Below, piece after piece: positions 1 to 11,041 of a stretch of DNA of 64,000 bases. A program made the translations under genes and the position numbers. The notes below the pieces were generated by a model. The model made no database searches, was not told where the DNA came from, and saw only the letters and a program-made list of their open reading frames with translations. The first letter of the stretch is position 1; every line of letters begins with the position of its first letter. Source of the stretch: Pleurotus djamor (Eukaryota; Basidiomycota; Agaricomycetes; Agaricales; Pleurotaceae); the NCBI GenBank assembly GCA_029747585.1, contig JAPEVF010000196.1, positions 1 through 64,000 on the forward strand, given 5' to 3'.

Positions 1-580
1 CCGGCCTGGCATCAACGGCTTCCTCTCTGTCGTATTCAGCCTTGGTTGGTGGGCTGAATGTCTAGCTAGGGACGAGGCGAAAGATGTTACACCTACGGAT
101 CGAGGCTGACCCGCTTTGGACAAGCAATTGGGTTGTACGTCTATTACCCTCATATCCCCACCCGGAAGTATCTTCGATAACTCCGTCGCGGTTATGTTTT
201 GACAGCTCTTGGGAGTGCCTTGGTCTTCATTCAGGTACACCTCAAACAGCCAATCTCGGGGACGGGCATGGAGACGTCAATGAACTGGTAAGGTCGTCCG
301 TCGGGGATCTTCAGAGCATCAGGGAGTGACTTGATCTCTAGGGCGTCTGGAGGGAAGATTTTCACGCTCCTCTTCTGGGAACGTGCCTGNGAGTCTCTTA
401 TTGGCGGGAATCACGTNNGACAAAGTACTCGACATGACTTGGTATCTAAGGTTGCCGACGCGGCGGTGGGTATAATGACATCATTGTCCAATGGAGACCA
501 GCCTACTGAGGAGACCGAATTCGTTTCCAACAATTTCTTCGTGGCCCTCGCCGTCTTTGGCGAGCTCGGCGAGCTACCCC
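1..580. other. No supported gene; ambiguous bases
   Basis: Short open frames exist on the plus strand, but none resembles a known protein and they overlap in different frames. Ambiguous bases near 391 and 418-419 show low sequence quality. This stretch is probably the 3' flank of the minus-strand F-box gene that ends at 581. Confidence 0.5.
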
Positions 581-2237
581 TCAATTGACAGCAGAACGTT
601 GTCCCCCGTTCTCGACTGCCTTTCGGAACATGGGAGCCAGTCGGCGGACTTTATCCCAAGAATCCTTAGAAAAGCGGCCGCCAGTGATTGAACAGCTCTG
701 AGGAAGGAGGTGGCCAAGGAAAAACGCAACCTGTGTTGAATTTCGTTTTGTAATGGTCGAGTGTCCAACATAGAGAGTCTCCAGCCACTTGAATGAAGTC
801 ATCGGGACTGTCTGCAGAATGTCCGACGAGGACGTGGCCATATAGAGACTAAAGGAACAAAGATATGGACAAGCGGAGACAATGGATGATAGGCATGATA
901 TGGGTAAGGACGAAGGTGCCTGGAAACGAGGTGTTGCATTGAGATAAAGGTCTGTAAGCAGCTTGAGATGCTCAAGTAGCTTTACAATATCAGACCCATT
1001 GATGAGGAAGGGCATATCATGGTCAAGGTAAAGTTTCGTAAGGTATTTGCATGATGAAGCGGTGCCAAGTCTTGAAACTTGATGCTCTGCCCTCCCGGAA
1101 CATTATCAAAATTGGAGGACGCCCAATCACTGCTAAGTCTCAGATTCGTCAGGCGAGGCAATGAACTCCCGATGATTATTAGTTGCTTCAGTTCTTCTCG
1201 GGTGGTCGGTTGCGCCGCAAAAAGTTGGAGCACTTCGAGCGAAGTAAACTGGGCCTGGCTGAAGGAGGCGATCGCTCGCGGATACGATACGTAAATCAAC
1301 AAGTTGACCAGCTTCGGGAAGCTTGATGCGCTTAAGTTAGTTGAGAAAAGTGGCGCACTGATGCCCTCGAAAGGAGCCTCGGATTCTTGGACACATGCAT
1401 CGAGCGTGAGCAGATGGGAGAGCTCTGAGGCGGCTTTGGTGATGCGGTCCCTTATCCACGCTGGAGGGAGTGATAGATACGAAAGCCTCTCCAACCCACT
1501 AATGGCGAAGGCAGCTTCGGACTGGATTTCGTCCATTTCGGAGGGAGGGGCATAGAGATCAATACAAAGACTTTGTAGATTGGGCGTCTTATATCGTATG
1601 TGAGAAAGAAGATCTACCACCTTGATCTCGGTGCCTTCACAGTCTGTGTGCAGTGGCCGCACTGTCAAATCATGGACACTTGCGTGTGCGAAAAGGTGCA
1701 TCAGGATGGCGGAGGCGGGAACATAGAGCGTATGAAGGTTTGGTAAGAGGTCCAATCGAGTGCGTGTAGCTGCAAGTTCGGTACAAAGAGACATGGAGAC
1801 TTTGGCTGAAGTAAGGTCCAGTACCTTGACTCTCCACGCGTAGCGGTCAAACCGTGCCCAGTCCTGGGGCGTAAGAGGGCGCGTGAAGGACGTCTAAGGC
1901 GCATGGAGAAACAAAGAGAAGACTTCATTATGGCAATAAATTTGTATTTCAAGGGCATACGCACAAACTTGGTCCTTTTTGATGTCTTGAGGGGAGCCAG
2001 GAGACCGAACACGCTTCTTCCGACCGCCCTCCATTCGATCTTTAGCACCTCGTTTAACCAAATTTTGCAAACAAATAAGTTTCTGCCATTATCTTGAGTG
2101 GTCAAGAAGGAGAAAATGCGTGATAAGAGTTCTGGGACACGCGCGACGTGAGTGGTTGCAGATGGTACGCCGCACAGCCACCAAGCCTGAAGTTGAAGCG
2201 CTGAAGGCTGGGTATTCGGCGACACATGGACAACCAA
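581..2237 (-). CDS. F-box/LRR-type protein
   Basis: Predicted substrate-recognition subunit of an SCF ubiquitin ligase. Near the N-terminus a frame reads VPELLSRIFSFL followed by VCKIWLNEVLKIEWR, the usual basidiomycete F-box pattern (P-x-E-L-x-x-I-F then C-x-x-W). It continues through PLTPQDWARFDRYAWRV and about 400 residues of leucine-rich segments such as LPNLHTLYV, LERLSYLSLP and LPRLTNLRLSS, ending near AVEN just before a TGA at 581-583. At least two frame changes must be introns or indels, one near 1,880-1,900 and one near 1,020-1,100. The 5' end is uncertain because no ATG lies just upstream of the F-box in frame, so a short first exon may lie beyond 2,237. The target cannot be inferred. 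The family is highly expanded in Agaricomycetes and this window holds three more members. Confidence 0.75.
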
Positions 2238-2999
2238 ACGAGTAGGCTAACATACTAGGGCTATCTAGCTTAGGTACAAAGGAAAGTGCGCTGATTGTGA
2301 GGTTAAAGTGCCGTTCATACATATTGGTTCCATACGAGCAGTACGATAGTCTATTCTACACGATGGTACTATTAAACCGTCGAGAAGGTATCCAAAGGTA
2401 CGCCACGAAGACGCCGCTTCGAGCTTCTCGAGGAGCTTGCGCCAGATGAGTTGTTGAAAAGAGTCGATCATGAAAGAACCCATGGGTTCCGACGGGTTGC
2501 TGGACGGTGCCAGGTTGATTTTCTTGGTGTACATTGCGCGTGAAGCTGAGGAGGTGCGAGTGGTCGCTCACTGTCTTACGTTGAATTGGACATGAGTTGA
2601 GATCCCTTCTCTGCCTATCGACCCCCCCTTCCAGACATTTTGCCCTCCACAAACATTATTTTCGTTGTCCGCGGCCGTCGATGGACTCCATCCCATTCAC
2701 AAAACCATGTCCCTCATGGTACTTGTGCTCATGGAACTCTCAGAGGGTGATGGCAAACCCTCTACCATTCATTTGTCACTGATATTTTCCCCTTCCAAGT
2801 GAGGACTCGCGCGGCACGCTCGAAAACGACCCCGAAATCTGTTGAACATCCTTGTTTACTTGAGAATTCTCGGTCTATCGGGTTGCTGGATGGCAGCGAG
2901 TCCATCACTCACTCGTTCCTACCTCTTCCTCTACTGGCAAGTAGCCAGCCTGTGTCTCCACTCATTGTTGCACGCCGATTCAATGAGCAATCCTGATTT
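2238..2999. other. Intergenic; no supported gene
   Basis: Frames on both strands are short and carry no recognisable motif. It may contain the promoter or first exon of the F-box gene to its left. It borders the repeat island that starts near 3,000. Confidence 0.4.
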
Positions 3000-4337
3000 A
3001 CAAAGGAGGTCTGGTATTTAGGGCAAGATGAGTGCACGGGTTAGTGCAAAAAATGTAAATATGGTTCGGCCATTGAATTTTTGGGTTTGGTGCGAAATTT
3101 GGTTTTCTAAACCCTGCGGGAAGTCAACCAGTTTGAGTATATTATTTTCCAGTCTTTACCCAGAGACACAGTAGAGATGGAAAAAATGACATAAATATTA
3201 AAAAATGATTCCCGCCAGATTAGTGGACACTCTTCCAGCTATTGACCTGCTGGGAAGCAGGGGCAGATGGAGCCAAATGGAAAGCAATTTCCAGCTGGAT
3301 CAACGGAGTGACTTGATTACGATGGAACTCAGCGCCCCATTTTGGCTGATTTTTCCCTCGTGGGATGGATCCAGCCATAGTCTTGATTGACACAGCACAA
3401 ACTGCAAATTTGCCAGTTTCCGAATAGATGCCATCCATCACAGAGGTCATCCATACCTACTTACTCCTAGACACCGCCGGAGCTGAAGGAGTCTCCCTGA
3501 CTGGAACAATGTTCTCTGGAAATAAGTAATTACTGCATTTGCCATATGTGTAAATTGCCTTGAGGATAGTGCCCTCAACCCAAAGTTATGCATTGTTAAT
3601 ATTGCAAATAAGAATTCAAAGTAAGTAGCTCAAGCTATGTCTAGATTTTCTCGAGCAAGGCAGAGAGCCTGCCAGTAATAACAATATTCTGTTGGAAGAA
3701 GGTCAACAGTTTCAATCAGGCTGAGTAGGGCTATGAGAGAACTGTGACCAAATCAGTATAAGCCAGGTGATGAAGGGAGGGGAAATGACAAACAGGAAGA
3801 ACATTTGTTTGGTTGTACAGCAACGCACGAATTCAGCCCACTGGAGTGAGTCTCCAGTGCATGGAGCCTGGCATGACCTACCAGCTGAAGTGTACGTAAA
3901 GCGAGCACCTCAATTAGGCGGATCCAGCTGAGGCTCCAGTGGATGTATTAACACCACTGGTAGGGTGAGACTGAAGTTATTGTTGATCAAACTACTGTAC
4001 AGACACAGTGGTGGATTCGCGGATGTCCTTGATATACATAATTGAGTTCTTGACCCATACAGTCTCTAAATGATGAGTTCTTTTCTTCCAGTGGAATCCA
4101 GTGGAAGCCACTGGGAGTTTGAAACTTTGTGTGACAATATTAGTGCCATACAGGAGACTCCCACTTTCAGAAAGAGCTGCAACCCCTGGCGAGATAATGA
4201 AACTACTCAATTCATTGTAATACCTATCACTATGTTATAAACTATAGAGCCACTTTCTCTGCCAGACCTGGTACAACCCTGCTTGCGCACTGCTCCAAGC
4301 GTTGTGGTTGTTGACCATGATAATGAAGTGAGCCATA

Positions 4338-4545
4338 CCTCTGTTGGAGGTGGAAAGAAATAGAGGGGAGGATGAGGAGAGATTGAGAGCTCAGACACAG
4401 ACACAGACACAAGAATGGCCACAACAGTTGGTTGTCCAACAGCAGAGAGCAACTATCTACTACATTCCGAGCTGATCCGGCTCTATTTGTCCTTGTTTGT
4501 ACATGTCCGTTACAACTCCGACACTCCGAAACTCCGCAACAACAA
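4338..4545 (+). repeat. Dispersed repeat, copy 1 (direct)
   Basis: This segment runs from a tctgttggaggtgg start through gaggggaggatgaggagag, a run of cagacacagacaca, and gttgtccaacagcagagag, to gttacaactccgacac. It aligns closely with 5041-5214 in the same orientation and with 4683-4770 in reverse complement. Copy 1 carries about 25 bases (ctgatccggctctatttgtccttgt) that copy 2 lacks. The inverted copy keeps part of that insert, so copy 2 is probably the deleted version. Confidence 0.85.
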
Positions 4546-4682
4546 CAACCTCCATTGGAACGTGGATTCGACATTCAGGTAAGGAATACTACATCAGATT
4601 GACTTACAAGAAGAATGAACAGATTGTTATCACCTGCTCACATTTCCAGAGTAACATATGTTGCTAGTACAGAGTTTCAGGG

Positions 4683-4770
4683 TGTCAGAGTTGTAACAGA
4701 CATGTACAAACAAGGACAGAGCTAGGAATGTAGTAGATAGTTCCTCTCTGCTGTTGGATAACCATCTGTG
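4683..4770 (-). repeat. Dispersed repeat, inverted partial copy
   Basis: The reverse complement reads cagatggttatccaacagc, then ctatctactacattcc, then tccttgtttgtacatgtct, then gttacaactctgaca. This matches the distal half of the direct copies on either side. Together with copy 1 it forms an inverted repeat of about 85 bp separated by roughly 140 bp, able to fold as a stem-loop. It is followed directly by a TCCAGTGG motif. Confidence 0.8.
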
Positions 4771-5040
4771 TCCAGTGGATGCTACAAGAAGATTCCATAA
4801 CAGATCTTGTATGTAAAAATGCTGTCATCCACAGGACTATCTTTGCAAATTCTTGAAGACTATCAGAGGGATGGGTCAATTCTAAAAGAGCTCAATAAGA
4901 AGTTTACTCTCAATAAGTAGTCTGCATCTGCCAGAACAGCTTACTATCTTCTTTTCCATGCATATGGATTTCCTCAAGAATACTACAGTTGTTTCAAGGA
5001 GGAAGATAATCAATAGGAACGACCTTCAAAGTCCCTATTA

Positions 5041-5214
5041 TGTTGTTGGAGATGGAGAGAAATAAAGGGGAGGATGAGGAGAGATAGAGAGCTCAGACAC
5101 AGACACAAACACAAGAATGGCTACAACAGATGGTTGTCCAACAGCAGAGAGCAGCTATCTACTACATTCCGAGTTGTACATGTCTGTTACAACTCTGACA
5201 CCCCGAAACTCCTC
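5041..5214 (+). repeat. Dispersed repeat, copy 2 (direct)
   Basis: Same order of blocks as the copy at 4338-4545 with scattered substitutions and one deletion of about 25 bp in the middle. It begins at tgttgttggagatgg and ends at caccccgaaactcc. It is followed at once by atccagtgg, as the inverted copy is, so the TCCAGTGG motif may be part of the repeat end. Confidence 0.85.
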
Positions 5215-5406
5215 CATCCAGTGGCTATCCAATGGATAATTGAAGAGGTAAAGGCTTTAATGACATTGTCCACTGGAAATCCACTGGATATTCAATTAAG
5301 TAGAAGGAGAGTCCATGATGGGATATAGTAGAATCAAGGTAGAATATCCACTGGAATCCACTGGAATGTATGTATGATGGTGAAGTGAAATAAATACAGG
5401 TTTCAT

Positions 5407-6781
5407 CTAATCACCTGCATCATCCACATCAATGTCAGGATTTGCATCTTGGTCATCTACAGAGAATCTCTCTGCTTGAATTTGCTCTGTAGATGGTTCG
5501 CCTGCCTGCCTGCCCTCTGCAGCCTCTGCTGCTGCCTTCTCTTTCGCCTCACGCAAGGGAATTTTGGCAATGATCCTCTGTGAGAGCACTACATGGATGG
5601 TCCAATCAAAGTTGCTGACAGGCATCCGATTCAATATGGATTGAAATCCACCCACCCATGCATTGAGCTGTTCGCAGGCCTTGAAACAATATAAGTGGCT
5701 GAGTGCTTCAAGTGGATGGATAGAATCTCCTTACCTGAGTGTTGAATGCCCACTTGAGGTAAGGCTCACCCTCTTTATCATGATCAAGAACTACAAGGTT
5801 TGGGGCTGAGCCTTTTAAAGGAGCAGGGTTGCAACAAGTCCGGCAGAGGAAATCTGTAGTTCTGTGATTAATATAGTGATAGGCATCCGCAATGAGTCGA
5901 GTTGTCTTCATCCACTCTTCCCAATGTCCTTGAGCAACAATGTGCTTGAGAAATGCACAAGCCTTGTCAATAGCTACACAGCTAGGGCGTGTTTCTGGGT
6001 GCTTCTCCCACCAAGTTTTATCCCCAGTACAACAGGCATGACTGCTTGAAACAGTTGATTGAGTTGTTGCAACCTGTTACCCTGCACTTGCCATGCATGG
6101 AACTGGTATGATCTGCACAGAACAGTCCAGTCTGAGCATTTTCAAGGGGCTTCTCACACCCTTCCTTTGCACAATGACAAGGTCCATGACAATCCCATCA
6201 ACCACAGCAAGCCGGACATACTGAGGCTTCAACCATTGTTGTCTACACCTATGAAATTTGGGTCATCTGCAGCCCGTGCATTTCATTAGCACTACTAGCA
6301 TATCCACTGGGATGAATGCAGAGTTACTTGTGGCGGCAGGGATCCTTGCATTAATTTTACCGTGGAAATATAGTATAACATTGTTTTCATCATTTCCCGC
6401 CACAGCGGCAATGTTGGTAGCAGGTGCAGGCTCTGCAGTTGCTCTAAGTGGATGGCAACAGTCTTTGCAAGTGTGCTGCTGGGTGGTACATTGAATGCCT
6501 CTATTACCAAGAATACCATAGGCTTTCTTGACAAGCTCATTGATTGATATTAGTGGACTCAGCAACCTTGAACTTTGCGCCCGCAGCAACTGCCAGTAGA
6601 TTCCAGCACACAAGTCTTCCATTACCAGCTCCTTACTCACCACAAACCCAGCAGCTTCTCCTTGGGTGAAAGATGTTGTCCAGAACTCAGCAATGGCAGC
6701 ATTTGATGCATGGAAGCTGCAGAATGCATTCAGCATTGCCTTGGAGACAGACATTGCATTGTGCAGCAAGCACAGGCACAT
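5407..6781 (-). pseudogene. CxC5/CxC6-type KDZ-associated transposase remnant
   Basis: Reading the minus strand from 6781 downwards, frames give a cysteine segment (TCKDCCHP), then RLAVVDGIVMD near 6182-6225, then TRPSCVAIDKAC, RLIADAYHYINHRTTD with LCRTCCNPAPLKGS, AFNTQ and ACEQLNAWVGGFQSIL, and finally an acidic tail ending at 5407. This order of motifs matches fungal proteins whose cysteine clusters are named CxC5 and CxC6 (associated with KDZ transposases), where a downstream block with YHY, CNP and AFNT-x-x-x-EQ-x-N is typical. The pieces lie in different frames, with in-frame stops between 6,060 and 6,260, so intron splicing alone may not restore them. I therefore call it a degenerate copy. 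Its termini were not identified. Confidence 0.65.
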
Positions 6782-7424
6782 TTATCAGAGACTCACTGCC
6801 TGAGGAGTGCAGCATGAGACCCTCTGCTAGTGCAAGTGTGCTGAGACAGGTAGCATTGTTTATTCTCCTGACTGCTGTGCACTGACATTCAATGGAGCAC
6901 AGGAGTAAGGCTGTGTAAAGGGACACTCCATTTCCCTTACCATTTCTATTTCCTTTACTTTCTTTACCTTCACACTTCCCTATTCCCCCTTCTCTTTCCC
7001 CTATCTGCCTATTTACCATTCTGATCCTGCCCATGGCTTAGTACTGTATAGTCACTTTCCCAGGCACATAGAGCACATAGCCGCCTGCCTGGCAAGTGGG
7101 TCCTTAGACTATTCTCTTCGGATTTCCCCTTGCGAGGTGAGCTTCTCTCTGTATTAGGCAGTTCTATATTTACCTTTGGATTTCCCCTTGCTAGTCTTGC
7201 AACTTGTGAGGTTGCCCTTACAGGCTGGTTGAATCTGGGCCTTGGAGATGGGGAGAAGAACATGCTGAAATGGATGTCTTGGGTTTGTTGAGTCACGATG
7301 AAGAGTGGGTGACTTCCCGTAAGCTTTTATTCGCCTGAATAACATAGAATATTCGAGTGGCCGACCTGCCGAGCTCAGGGAAGCGTGCATCGGGCACCCG
7401 AAATCTGCACATACTCTCCTTGTA

Positions 7425-7480
7425 TTCTACTAGAAATTATAATCTACAAANGGGGGGGTACCCCCCTCATGCAGATTATA
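7425..7480. repeat. Palindromic G7-TA-C6 hairpin with flanking inverted repeat
   Basis: The core is a run of seven G, then ta, then six C, preceded by one ambiguous base at 7451. It is flanked by tataatct on the left and agattata on the right, which are inverted relative to each other. It can be a hairpin of a mobile-element end or an assembly artefact at a difficult homopolymer. The ambiguous base favours caution. Confidence 0.45.
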
Positions 7481-8643
7481 CTCTGGTGAAATTTACACTT
7501 TTGAAACACCGCGTCCAATGGGATTGATCAACTCACGCTTCCCGTGGACTTGCAAGTTCTTGCCAATGGTCCAACTTCTTGCCTTGTAGCACACCCCTCG
7601 TTCACGAAAACCCGGTCTTCTCATGCTAACTTGGTCCTGTATGAAGATCTGACCGACAAGCGGGGTCATTGACCATCGTTGACTGCATCTGAAGTCCTGG
7701 AACGGGCGCGGCACTTGGGCGGTACGCGAATATACTTTCAACCATACCATTTATATTATTTAACTTAACACATCGTTGGCTTTCTTACGGCGAGTCGAAT
7801 AAACTAGTCACTATTCCGTGTGAGTCTCGCCCTGGTGCTCATATTTACATAGTTTACTCCAAAACCCTTACGGGAAGTCACCCAGTGTCCATGAGGTCTA
7901 GGAGTTTTCTCCCAAACCATTCTTCAGGGAGCAAAAGCAGGTTATACTTGTCCTCACCAAGCTGTTTTTGGATTTGTCCAACCAAAAAAGAGATCCAGCC
8001 AGTAACAGGAAGGTGCTGTTGCAAGCCAATACCATGTTGTCTGTTGTGCAAGTTCAGAAGCTCCACATTTTCAGTCAAGTTGAACAGGACCATTTGAGCT
8101 GTAGCCAGATGAATTTCTGGTCCAAATAGGGTAGTGATAGTGGAAGAGAAAGTAGAAAATGGGATACCTGGAAATTGATCAAATGGTGTAGCAGAGACAC
8201 AAGAAATGTAGCTCAGAAGTGACTAGAGAAGAACAGCCATCAAGATGTTCAGAATGAAGGGTTTTTGTTTTCAGAGCCCTTGCCTTTTTTCCCAGTGGTC
8301 CCCTCTGACCCAGAGCCACTTGCAACAGACTGAGAAATGCTTCTGGCTGTTGAAAGTAGTTAATGATGCAACACTTTGGATGATGAAAACTATCCCCAAG
8401 TAAGAGGGATTCGGCTAGCTGCTTACATAATGGTAATGCACAGAAGACCATGCCGGTGGAAGCTTAGGTTGCGGCCTTGAAGCACCCGCATCACGCTCTC
8501 GTGTGCGGAGTCAATGTATATATATAGTTCTATAGTTCATCTCTCTTCTCCATTAGTATTTAGTTGTAGATAAATTTATATCTAGCTGTGGGTGGATGCC
8601 GGAGTCCCAGATCACTATTTAGTGATGAAAAGTGCGGTCTAGA

Positions 8644-8684
8644 TTGACTGTGGGAACAGTACATTGACTGTGAGAACAGTCAAT
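8644..8684. repeat. Tandem attgactgt..gaacagt repeat forming a hairpin
   Basis: The phrase attgactgtgggaacagt is followed at once by attgactgtgagaacagt, a near-perfect 18-bp tandem repeat. The second copy with its next bases (attgactg...cagtcaat, 8663-8684) is a perfect inverted repeat. Such a structure fits a transposon end or a regulatory hairpin. No gene is attached to it. Confidence 0.5.
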
Positions 8685-9560
8685 TACTGATGGACCCTGT
8701 GCAAAGAATGCCTCCGGGTTCCACAACCAGGGCAAAGCTCGCGGAATCCTTATAACCCCGGAGATCAGGACAATGTTCTGCATCTGCCTGTTGTGGTCCG
8801 GAGCTGTGGAATTTCGGACGCGATTTAGTGGACATGCACTCGAGCGGTTCTTGTCGAAAAGGTACCCGTGGGAACCTAAAAGGGGGGGTTTCCACCTATA
8901 CCAGAAAAGGGACAACGGCACACTCTGGGACACTATTGTTAGTTACATCAATCAATCAATATTATTATCACACGCTATTAGTGACACTTTCGCGTTCTTT
9001 GGTCTTTGGATCAATCAGTTATTAAGCAGGTTTCAACAGATAGGGGTACAGCAGTAGTTTAATCAATAATATCTTCATTCTCACCCTTCCAGTGGAAATC
9101 CACTGGAAATCCACTGGCTCATCCAGCTGGAAATGGCCATTCATTGGCATCCATCAATGCTCCGGCTGGAAAATGGCTGGATATTTTCCACTCATTTGGT
9201 GAGCCCACAGCCAAAAAAAATGCCCACTCAAATCCAGTGGAATCGACTCATCCACTGGATTTCCAGCCGGATCCGGCCGTAATTGTGATGGATCAGGAGA
9301 TTGACTTTTTTGAACTGAAGCAGTGGCTTCTACTGAGAGTTTGCCTCTCAACTTTACTTGGTATTGATTGGTTTCCTCTGTATAGCAAGAGTCTTGTGAT
9401 TTACACAGTTTCCTCATTTTTCCCAAGTGGTCATAATCATAAGTCCCTTGTCTTCCAATGGGACCCACTATGTCAATCAACCAAAGGGCTGCCAATTTCT
9501 CACCTGGACTTGTTGACTACCCTCCCCAAAATCTTTACCTCTTGGTCATGATTGAATAAC

Positions 9561-11041
9561 AACCCACACTGCAGAAATACACTGTGAGCACCACAAAGCA
9601 TGGCTGAATGCTGGTCAAACCCTCTTGTATTGAATGTGCATTCACAAAGAATGATGGCAAAACTTGCCATAGTTGAAGCAAGAAGAAGGCAACAAGAGAA
9701 GTGGCATAATAGTGGAGGCAGGCAGAGAGTAATCTAGATGAGGAAAACTATTTCAGCAATCTTGCAACTAGTATATACTCTATTTCTGATATCAACACCT
9801 CTTTCTTACCTCTTTCTTATATTAAGTATGTTCCAGCGAAATTTAGTGGAGCACCTGTATACTTATGGGTATTGCACTTGTATAATGGACTTGGTACGGT
9901 ATATGCACCGAACTTGGCCTGGGCGGGAGTCTAATTGGATTTGAACATTCTGTTCATCACCGATGTATCTAGTCAGCATTGGGCTAAGAGTCAACGGACC
10001 CAAGCACACTGAATTCAAAACTACCGCGGTCAGTTCCGTCCCATTCTTTGTGCACGACTGAAGGACAGCCACAGGGGATGGGCGAGATCGTCGGAAGTGT
10101 CACACAAGAGGCACTTCAAAGCTCGAAATCGTCTGAGACTCTGAGAGTCTCACTGAATCCTGATGGGTATCAGGATGGTTATTTGTGATATATAATCCTG
10201 GATGAGGGAAGGGGTAGCGCGTGACGTCACATCGCATAGTCCTTCCTCTCGACCAACCATCATGCCTAGGTACTTCTATCGGGAGACGCCACGCCTGAAC
10301 AGTCCCAGCGCTTACACTTCCCCCAGACCATCGAATCAAAAGCCCACCTGGTTGATCAGAAAACATCAACTAAGCCCAAACTAAGCCACCATGCAGGGTT
10401 AGGTCGTTCTTGCACTCGAGCTCATTGTATCAACCGAACACCATTCTTTGGACAACGCGACCTTAGGCTTCGAAGGAACTTCTGTTTATTTGCATGACAT
10501 ACTTCATTTGTTGGCCCGTTCAATATTGCTTTCTACGGTACATCCGTCGATACATCCATTTAGGAATCATTGAACTCTTCTGTAGGACCACAGGTTTCGC
10601 GCTTGTCCTCACGTCAGTCAGTTTCAATTCCATCATCGCCCTCACATCCCGCCCTGGCTACTGTCCACCATGCTTAGCCCACCCTCTGCTCTAGCCACTC
10701 TCCTTCGGCAGAGGGAGGACGCACGTAGAGGAGCCTAGCTGAGTCTTGAGTAGTACTGTGCTGGTTATGTGCTGGGTAGTCATGCAGCTTGGCTTGGGGA
10801 ACTTAATTCGAATGCACTTGGTAGTAGAGGTGCTACGGAGTTGAAAATGGTGCTCGATCTACGATGGCCTGAAGATGCGCTGGATTCTACATCTCGTTGG
10901 TAAGTAAGGGCGAAGGGACGCTGCCTCATGGACTGTCAGTAGAAATGCTGTACACCGGTGCAGCGCGTGATAGTAGCACACACGATGAGAAAAAAAGATG
11001 CTGTGTAATTATTTATTCTGTACAAGGTAAAAAAAAAACAT
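9561..11041. other. Intergenic; no supported gene
   Basis: Open frames are short and unrelated to known families, and no tRNA-like fold with a B-box was recognised. The right end is the 3' flank of CCT8; the left end merges into the repeat island. Confidence 0.45.

Larger units (their letters stand above)
3838..9262. repeat. Clustered TCCAGTGGA / TCCACTGGA motifs
   Basis: Near-palindromic 8-9-mers occur at least 15 times in this island: about 3931, 3953, 4088, 4097, 4107, 4773, 5217, 5269, 5279, 5348, 5356, 6302, 9088, 9099, 9110, 9235 and 9250. They are often paired 9-11 bp apart as ccagtggaaatccactgg, which makes perfect hairpins. I did not notice this density in the gene-bearing parts of the window. 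They may be ends or subterminal motifs of one transposon family. Confidence 0.75.
3000..9560. mobile_element. Decayed transposon/repeat island
   Basis: About 6.5 kb without a normal gene. It combines a CxC-type transposase remnant on the minus strand (5407-6781), three copies of a dispersed repeat (two direct, one inverted), many TCCAGTGG/CCACTGGA motifs, and short hairpins. A similar phrase recurs at about 3109-3135 and 7861-7888 (aaaccct..cgggaagtca.ccagt), which suggests shared repeat ends. By eye the stretch is more AT-rich than flanking genes. I infer nested insertions of more than one element. No clean outer boundaries or target-site duplications were found. Confidence 0.6.

Noticed and set aside
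7878..8451. Minus-strand frames with leucine-rich content (MVLFNLTENVELLNLHN and others)
   Set aside because: Considered as the N-terminal part of the CxC-type transposase, but no motif or splice path connects them, so no feature was called.
9144..9551. Overlapping open frames on both strands (135 and 113 codons)
   Set aside because: Neither resembles a known protein; they include the TCCAGTGG repeat units and sit in the decayed island. I considered a retrotransposon fragment but found no diagnostic motif.
9860..9990. Possible tRNA-like B-box (ggatttgaac)
   Set aside because: No matching A-box, acceptor stem or cloverleaf could be built around it.
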